A stretch of DNA of 64,000 nucleotides from Desertifilum tharense IPPAS B-1220 (GTDB lineage Bacteria; Cyanobacteriota; Cyanobacteriia; Cyanobacteriales; Desertifilaceae). The stretch is from assembly GCF_001746915.1 (NCBI RefSeq), contig NZ_MJGC01000077.1, positions 1-64,000 on the forward strand. The letters run 5' to 3'. The notes beneath the pieces are model-generated. The model was not told the DNA's origin and searched no databases. It saw only the letters and a program-made list of their open reading frames with translations. Position numbers and translations under genes: made by a program. Below, in pieces: positions 58,341-64,000 of the stretch (position 1 is the stretch's first letter; the number at the start of each line of letters is the position of its first letter).

Positions 58341-58372
58341 CAGACCGAAATTACTTTAAGAATTCCGGTCTG
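58341..58372 (-). promoter_or_regulatory. Hairpin between the PhnD-like and kinase genes
   Basis: Stem CAGACCG / CGGTCTG with an 18-base loop, 12 bp after the PhnD-like stop, without T-run. It may attenuate read-through from the binding-protein gene to the kinase gene, or protect the upstream message. Confidence 0.5.
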
Positions 58373-58384
58373 AAATGTAACCGA

Positions 58385-59305
58385 TTAATCAGCTTCTAAG
58401 CCAAGAGCTTGCATTTTCCGAATCGGCTCGTAATCTTCATCTTGAACTAAGGTATAGCCCGACGATCTCGATGAACCTGCAATCCCTACAATGTCTTCAG
58501 GTGCATCAACTAAAGCTCGCCTTAAGTTACTTTTCAAGGACTCTGGAATCTTGTTATTTATGACAACGGGGCTATTGGGAATTGGCGCAGATTCCCAAAT
58601 AACCTTGTAACGGTCTGAAGGCAGAAAACCTGAAGTTTGAGCTGTTACGTAAGTTACTTTTGTCATTGCCGCAGCATCGACTTTACCTTCTGCTAAGGCA
58701 GTGGCATTGCTATCATGTCTACCGGCATATTCTACTGCGGCAAAATCTGTATCTGGGTCGATATTCATTTCCCTGAATTGAGCCATCGGAACTAAGTAAC
58801 CTGATGTTGAAGTACGGCTGACAAAGCCAAAACGCTTCCCTTTAAGGTCTTCTAAGCTTTGAACTCCACTTTGAGTATCAACTGCAATGACGCTGGTATA
58901 CCAGGGACGCCCTGTTTCTTTATCAATGTGAGCAACTAAAGGTTCCAGTTTTGGATTCTGGTTTTTAGCCTTAACATAAGCAAATGGTCCTAGATATGCA
59001 ACCTCGACTTTTTCTTCCGCAATTAAGCTGACGGCTGATTCATAATCTGGCGTTAACTGAATGTTAATTGGAACCTTCAATTCCTGTTGGAGATAGTCTG
59101 CAAGCTGCTGAAAGTTTCGATCGCGTTCTTGAGAACGGTGAGACGGGATAACCGCAATATTGAGCGTGATGTTTTCAGGTTCAGACTGGGCTAAGGAAGC
59201 AACTGAAGTGGGGGATTTTTCAACATTCTCGACTGGAGAAGTACACGCACAAGTCAGTAGTAGCGCAATGAACGCACAGGAGATGGGTTTGGTAAGCAGT
59301 TGCAT
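58385..59305 (-). CDS. PhnD-like phosphonate/phosphate-type substrate-binding lipoprotein
   Basis: A 306-residue periplasmic binding protein of the PhnD/PtxB family. The signal peptide ends in LLLTCAC, consistent with a lipoprotein. Family motifs: LNIAVIPSHRSQERDRNFQQLADYL, VEVAYLGPFAYVKAK, LKGKRFGFVSRTSTSGYLVP and the SNATALAEGKVDAAAMT segment. No ABC permease or ATPase is present, unlike a typical phn or ptx uptake operon; the downstream gene is a sensor kinase. A sensing role for phosphonate, phosphite or another oxyanion is therefore the better inference. Confidence 0.87.
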   Translation of the reverse strand: MQLLTKPISCAFIALLLTCACTSPVENVEKSPTSVASLAQSEPENITLNIAVIPSHRSQERDRNFQQLADYLQQELKVPINIQLTPDYESAVSLIAEEKVEVAYLGPFAYVKAKNQNPKLEPLVAHIDKETGRPWYTSVIAVDTQSGVQSLEDLKGKRFGFVSRTSTSGYLVPMAQFREMNIDPDTDFAAVEYAGRHDSNATALAEGKVDAAAMTKVTYVTAQTSGFLPSDRYKVIWESAPIPNSPVVINNKIPESLKSNLRRALVDAPEDIVGIAGSSRSSGYTLVQDEDYEPIRKMQALGLEAD

Positions 59306-59673
59306 AAAAATCCTGAGTAATGGGCAGAACTACAACTTTGATTCAAGTCAGAGTAGACTGTCACCCCGAAGATCTGGAGGCAGATTTTAAGGTTAGAATT
59401 CCCTCGCCACTGGTTTAAATAACAACTCTATCTTGAGTTAGAAAAAAAGAATTATTTTTTAAGATTTAGCTGACAAATTATATTTTGCTTGGGTTATCTT
59501 TAAGTTAATTTCTGATTAAAAAGATAAAATCGCGGGATCGATCGCAATCTCTCTGAAGATGGGCGCTGCCAGATTGCAGGGAGAAAAGGCGCAAACCTCT
59601 AGCTGGGAGTGGATAGATTTATCGGGGCGATCGCACTAAGCTCAAACAGGGGACAATCGCAGCCTGGGCTTTT
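59306..59673. other. Divergent promoter region
   Basis: 368 bp between the divergent PhnD-like and antiporter genes. AT-rich around 59430-59530, GC-richer after 59540, with GATCGATCGC near 59537 and a HIP1 site near 59627. Promoters for both directions are expected here; I could not place their boxes, and no RNA gene is seen. Confidence 0.5.
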
Positions 59674-60930
59674 ATGGTAGATACCTACATCCTTGACTTA
59701 CTGATTATTGGTTTACTTCTATTAACGGTGACGCTAGGGTCGGGTTGGATTGCCCGACTTCCCCTTTCTTATGCCCTAATTTATCTGTGCGTGGGAATTT
59801 TCCTGGGACCTTATGGAACCGGACTGATTAGCCTGACTCCCAATGCAGAGTTGATCGAACGCATTACCGAGTTAGTGGTGATTATCTCTGTCTTCAGTTG
59901 CGGTTTAAAGATGAATCGCCCGTTTAAACCTTGGGCCTGGCAAATTACCGCCCGCTTGATTGGGTTTTTAATGCCGTTGTGTATTATCGCGATCGCCGCC
60001 GTGAGCCATTGGCTGATAGGCTTAGATTGGGGACCTAGCATTCTACTGGGTGCAATTTTAGCCCCAACTGACCCCGTTCTGGCCTCAGAAGTTCAACTCG
60101 CCCATGTTGAAGACCGGGATGAATTGCGCTTTGGGCTAACCTCCGAAAGCGGTTTGAACGATGCCTTAGCCTTTCCCTTCGTTTACTTTGGGTTGCACCT
60201 AATTGAAAACCCAGCATGGTCGGAATGGTTTCGCCAATGGGTTGCTATCGATCTATTTTGGGCAATTGGCGCGGGTATCGCGATGGGGTTTGTTGTCGCT
60301 AAAGGCGTTGTTTGGATCGAAAGACGCTTGCAAAGCCAGCGACCTGCGGACGAAATTATGGAAGATTTTATCGCCCTCAGCACCATTTTATTAACCTATT
60401 CCCTAACGGAAATTATCAACGGTTATGGCTTTCTGGCAGTCTTTGTTGCAGGCGTTACCGTTCAAGCGAGTTACTATCACGAACAAACCAAACGCTTGCA
60501 TCAACTGGAATTTATCGAACGCTTAGAAAAGCTACTAGAAATTGGCACGATTCTGTTATTGGGTACCCTACTCCGCATTAACCCCATTCTCCATTTTGGC
60601 GGACAAGCGTTAATCGCGACCGGATTTTTACTCTTTGCGATCCGCCCCTTGGGAACCTGGCTGAGTACCCTGGGCCATGATTGTTCGCAACCGAGTACCC
60701 GCTGGTTAATGGGGTGGTTTGGCATTCGTGGCGTGGGTTCCTTGTATTATCTCGGCTATGCCCTCGGTCAAGATTTGCCCCCTAGGTTAGGCGAACAACT
60801 GACTTGGATTACCTGCATTGTTATCCTCATTTCCATTGTGCTGCATGGCATTACCGCGACGCCGTTGATGAGGTGGTATCGCAAACATGGGGAAAATCGT
60901 AACGGTTCGCCCGTGCCAGAAACCGACTAA
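59674..60930 (+). CDS. Cation:proton antiporter (CPA1/NhaP-like)
   Basis: A 418-residue membrane antiporter with about 12 helices. The helix with ILAPTDPVLASEVQLAH is the typical NhaP-type ion-binding site (PTDPV), followed by LRFGLTSESGLNDALAFPFVYF with the paired Asp (NDALA). The GIRGVGSLYYLGYALG motif near the end is also family-typical. It exchanges Na+ or K+ for protons across the cytoplasmic or thylakoid membrane. It lacks the long cytosolic tail of some homologues. UPF0182 follows 48 bp later in the same direction. Confidence 0.9.
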   Translation: MVDTYILDLLIIGLLLLTVTLGSGWIARLPLSYALIYLCVGIFLGPYGTGLISLTPNAELIERITELVVIISVFSCGLKMNRPFKPWAWQITARLIGFLMPLCIIAIAAVSHWLIGLDWGPSILLGAILAPTDPVLASEVQLAHVEDRDELRFGLTSESGLNDALAFPFVYFGLHLIENPAWSEWFRQWVAIDLFWAIGAGIAMGFVVAKGVVWIERRLQSQRPADEIMEDFIALSTILLTYSLTEIINGYGFLAVFVAGVTVQASYYHEQTKRLHQLEFIERLEKLLEIGTILLLGTLLRINPILHFGGQALIATGFLLFAIRPLGTWLSTLGHDCSQPSTRWLMGWFGIRGVGSLYYLGYALGQDLPPRLGEQLTWITCIVILISIVLHGITATPLMRWYRKHGENRNGSPVPETD

Positions 60931-60978
60931 AACTTGTTAAACTTTGGGATAAGGTTAACTCGAAAATCGCTACAGTTC

Positions 60979-63969
60979 ATGCGAGTTTGGTTTAAAAGGT
61001 ACGGCTGGAAACTTTTTGTCCTGCTATTCGGGGCGTGGGCAATTTTTGATGTGGGTTCTTACCTGCTGGCTGAAAGCCTCTGGTTCAATGAACTGGGGTA
61101 TTTGCAAGCTTTTGGTGTGCGAGTTGTAACCCAAGGGGCCATTTGGGCGATCGCGCTGTGTGCCAGTGGGGGGTTCCTGCTTGCCAATCTGGTTTTAGCT
61201 AACCTCTTGCAATATCGCAAATCCCCCATCGCCGACTTGATTGAGAAAACCGACGATCTCCCCGGAATGGGTCTGCGCCTGTTAGTGTTAGCGACCGGCG
61301 GAGTGAGTTTAGCCGTCACCCTGATCGTCTTTCACTATGGCAAAATTGCGATCGCCCTCTGGAACCCCGCCCAACTCCTAGAGGTCGTTCCCGACTCCTT
61401 ACCCTCGCGCATCCGTCCGGAGTCTATCGTTCAATACTTCAGCCAATTCCCCGAAAACCTCGCCCTATTCAGCTTATTTGTGGTCTTAACGATCGCCCTC
61501 ACCTCAGCCTGCGAGTTTACCTTAAAAGCGATCGCGATCGCCCTCAGTATCGGGTTTGGCTTTACCCTGTCCGCCTACTGGCACCTGGTTTTACAATACT
61601 TTCACCCCACAGCCTTCGGCAATACCGATCCCGTCTTTGGGCGAGAAGTCAGCTTTTACGTCTTCACCCTTCCCGTTCTGCATCTGTTGGAATTCTGGTT
61701 AGGCGGGTTAACCCTATTCACCCTATTCGCCATCTTAACCCAGTATCTCCTATCGGGAGATTCCCTGCGCCACGGCAGGTTTCCCGGCTTTTCCCTCGCT
61801 CAGACGCGCCACCTCTACGCCCTTAGCGCCTGCGTGATGGTCACTATTACCTTTACCCTGTGGCTATCGCGTTACGAACTGCTGTATTCGGCGCGGGGCG
61901 TGGTGTATGGGGCCAGCTACACCGATGTTAACGTCCAACTCCCCACCACAACGGTCCTCAGCGTCATTGCAGGTGCGATCTCCGTCTTTCTCTTCTGGGA
62001 GGCCCTATCCGGTAGCGTCTCTCAGTTCCGCGATGTCCGCAAGCGTCCCTTTCCCCAGAACCTCCTCCCCCCAATCGCCATTTTTAACCTGTTTCAGGGG
62101 TTAATCTTGTTTGTGGCGATCGCCTTCCTCGCTAATTATGTCCTACCCATCACCGTCCAGCGCCTCATCGTTCAACCCAACGAACTCGCCAGAGAAACCC
62201 CCTTCCTCGAACGCAGCATCCAATTTACCCGCGCCGCCTTCGATCTCAACAATATCGACGTGGAAACCTTTGTCCCCGATAACACCCTCACCTTTGCCGA
62301 CCTGCAAGAAAACGACCTGACGATCCGCAATATTCGCCTGTGGGATACTCGTCCTTTATTACAAACCAACCGCCAGTTACAGCAAATTCGCCTGTACTAT
62401 CGCTTTGAAGACGCTGATATTGACCGCTACACCTTCCTGGCCGATCCGCCAAACGAAAGCGAACAACAACAAGTGATTCTAGCTGCACGCGAATTAGACT
62501 TTGCTGAAGTTCCCGAACGGGCGCAAACTTGGATTAACGAACATTTAGTCTATACTCACGGCTACGGCTTTACCATGTCGCCTGTCAATACCGTCGGGCC
62601 TGCGGGTTTGCCCGAATATTATGTGAGAGATATTGGCGTGGATACCCCCGAAAATGGTCAAGGGGGACTCACCGTTTCTAGCGAACAAGTACGGGCTAGC
62701 ATTCCCATCGGTCAACCCCGGATCTATTATGGCGAACTCACCAATACCAACGTCATGGCCCCAACGCGGGTTCCGGAGTTAGATTATCCCAGCGGCGATG
62801 AAAACGTCTATAACACCTATGACGGAACGGGGGGCGTTCCGATGGGGAACTTCTGGCGGCGGGCGTTGTTTGCGAAGTATTTGAAAAATTGGCAAATTCT
62901 GTTTACTCGCAACTTCACCCCTCAAACCCGCGTTCTGTTTCGGCGCAATATTCAGCAGCGGGTGAGAACGCTAGCGCCGTTTCTGAATTTCGACCGCGAT
63001 CCGTATTTAGCGATCGCAGATGCCGATTTAACCGATAATCCCGAACAAGAGGATAACGAGAACCACGTTTATTGGATTATCGATGCCTATACGACTAGCG
63101 ATCGCTATCCCTATTCCGATCCTGGCGAACAATCCTTTAACTATATCCGCAACTCGGTGAAGGTGGTGGTGGATGCCTACAATGGCAACGTGCGCTTCTT
63201 TGTGGCCGAACCGCGCGATCCGATTATTCGCACCCTGGCGGCGATTTTTCCGGCAATGTTCGATCCCCTCAATGAGATGCCCGCAGAATTGCGATCGCAC
63301 ATTCGCTATCCCATCGACTTCTTCACCATCCAATCTAACCAACTCCTGATTTACCACATGACCGATCCTCAAGTCTTCTACAACCGCGAGGATCAATGGC
63401 GGGTACCCGTGGAAATCTACGGCGGTCAACCCCAACAGGTAGAATCCTACTACCTGATTATGCGGTTGCCCAACGAAGACGCCGAAGAGTTTATCATCCT
63501 CCACCCGTTTACCCCCGCCAGCCGCAACAACCTGATCGCCTGGTTAGCCGGCCGTTCCGATGGCGAACAATACGGTCGTTTGCTGCTGTATCAATTCCCC
63601 AAACAACAATTAGTCTACGGCCCCGAACAGATTGAAGCCCGAATTAATCAAGATCCAGAAATTTCTCAACAAATTAGCCTCTGGAACCGCCAAGGATCGC
63701 GGGCTATTCAAGGGAATTTATTAGTGATTCCCATTGAAAATTCTCTTCTGTATGTCGAACCTCTCTATCTAGAAGCCGAACAAAACAGCCTCCCCACTTT
63801 GGTGCGCGTCATTGTCGCCTACGAAAACCGGATCGTCATGGCAGAAACCCTAGAACAAGCCTTAGACGCGATTTTCCAACCCACCGAAACCACACCCGCC
63901 CCCACCATTATTCGCCCCCTCGAAGAGGAAACCATTACCCCCCTACCCGCCAATGGTGGAGGTGAGTAG
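60979..63969 (+). CDS. UPF0182 family membrane protein
   Basis: A 996-residue member of UPF0182 (COG1615). About seven membrane helices occupy the first 380 residues (WKLFVLLFGAWAIFDVGSYL and others); the remaining 600 residues are a large domain, likely extracytoplasmic, with TRVPELDYPSGDENVYNTYDG and VYWIIDAYTTSDRYPYS typical of the family. Function is not established. ATG at 60979 (MRVWFKRYGWKL) fits better than the frame start at 60934. The stop is near the right edge; the next 31 bases hold nothing. Likely co-transcribed with the antiporter. Confidence 0.92.
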   Translation: MRVWFKRYGWKLFVLLFGAWAIFDVGSYLLAESLWFNELGYLQAFGVRVVTQGAIWAIALCASGGFLLANLVLANLLQYRKSPIADLIEKTDDLPGMGLRLLVLATGGVSLAVTLIVFHYGKIAIALWNPAQLLEVVPDSLPSRIRPESIVQYFSQFPENLALFSLFVVLTIALTSACEFTLKAIAIALSIGFGFTLSAYWHLVLQYFHPTAFGNTDPVFGREVSFYVFTLPVLHLLEFWLGGLTLFTLFAILTQYLLSGDSLRHGRFPGFSLAQTRHLYALSACVMVTITFTLWLSRYELLYSARGVVYGASYTDVNVQLPTTTVLSVIAGAISVFLFWEALSGSVSQFRDVRKRPFPQNLLPPIAIFNLFQGLILFVAIAFLANYVLPITVQRLIVQPNELARETPFLERSIQFTRAAFDLNNIDVETFVPDNTLTFADLQENDLTIRNIRLWDTRPLLQTNRQLQQIRLYYRFEDADIDRYTFLADPPNESEQQQVILAARELDFAEVPERAQTWINEHLVYTHGYGFTMSPVNTVGPAGLPEYYVRDIGVDTPENGQGGLTVSSEQVRASIPIGQPRIYYGELTNTNVMAPTRVPELDYPSGDENVYNTYDGTGGVPMGNFWRRALFAKYLKNWQILFTRNFTPQTRVLFRRNIQQRVRTLAPFLNFDRDPYLAIADADLTDNPEQEDNENHVYWIIDAYTTSDRYPYSDPGEQSFNYIRNSVKVVVDAYNGNVRFFVAEPRDPIIRTLAAIFPAMFDPLNEMPAELRSHIRYPIDFFTIQSNQLLIYHMTDPQVFYNREDQWRVPVEIYGGQPQQVESYYLIMRLPNEDAEEFIILHPFTPASRNNLIAWLAGRSDGEQYGRLLLYQFPKQQLVYGPEQIEARINQDPEISQQISLWNRQGSRAIQGNLLVIPIENSLLYVEPLYLEAEQNSLPTLVRVIVAYENRIVMAETLEQALDAIFQPTETTPAPTIIRPLEEETITPLPANGGGE

Positions 63970-64000
63970 CAATCTGGCTAAAATTATCAGAGATTATTTA

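Noticed and set aside
63028..63504. 158-codon minus-strand frame opposite UPF0182
   Set aside because: Shadow of the large UPF0182 gene; no motif.

Overview
This window looks like chromosome from a filamentous, Oscillatoriales-type cyanobacterium. The support is the octamer GCGATCGC (HIP1) throughout most of it, GUN4-domain proteins, DUF1816, DUF4332, UPF0182, a PEP-CTERM protein, a DUF1400-type hydrolase, a type IV pilin-like G/H protein, and intergenic low-complexity arrays of the GGGGATGGGGAGATGG and CTCAGCACT kinds. I cannot name the species. I saw no rRNA, tRNA, CRISPR array or intact insertion sequence.

Layout. 0-3 kb: repeat arrays, an M48 protease, a four-helix-bundle protein between two arrays, and a ROK sugar kinase. 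2.8-8.6 kb: an accessory block with no HIP1 site between about 3.03 and 8.49 kb. It holds four GUN4 domains (two stand-alone genes, two fused to Ser/Thr kinases), a Uma2 nuclease-like protein, an orphan HicB antitoxin between direct repeats, and a DUF433 gene whose DUF5615-like partner is cut short where a duplicated kinase promoter begins. 8.6-29 kb: mostly core genes, including aminopeptidase P, ObgE, a divergent sigma factor followed by a secreted TPR protein, TM2, a TPR-M48 protease, a rhodanese-like protein, a pilin-like protein, an HD phosphohydrolase, a site-2 protease with CBS domains, a glutamine-synthetase-family ligase, a PEP-CTERM protein, an operon Nudix/methyltransferase/GNAT/GT39 and TrpB2. 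29.3-33.9 kb: a DUF433 gene and a 1408-residue NACHT-like STAND ATPase with a C-terminal PD-(D/E)XK nuclease motif. That gene has no HIP1 site and is the best defence candidate here. 34-50.7 kb: core genes again (GT-B protein and YjbQ, hydrolases, ClpB, GatA, DUF1816, RlmB, Mini-III, STAS, CarA), plus a short ParA remnant. 50.7-51.2 kb: CTCAGCAC repeats and a 134-bp element made of hairpins with inverted ends. 51.2-56.3 kb: a 1679-residue sacsin-like GHKL ATPase with a DUF3883-like C-terminus, rich in HIP1 sites. 56.4-64 kb: a PhnD-like binding protein with a sensor histidine kinase, a cation/proton antiporter and UPF0182.

Themes. Local duplication drives the GUN4/kinase block, where kinase genes, their promoters and a GUN4-only copy can be aligned by eye. 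Low-complexity repeats have entered gene ends and supply N-terminal codons or a stop. Two very large STAND/GHKL-type ATPases with nuclease-like tails, only one of them apparently recently acquired, are the main candidates for undescribed systems. One gene, the STAS-domain protein, appears to start at AUU behind a perfect AGGAGG. All functions are read from motifs by eye; no database search was possible.
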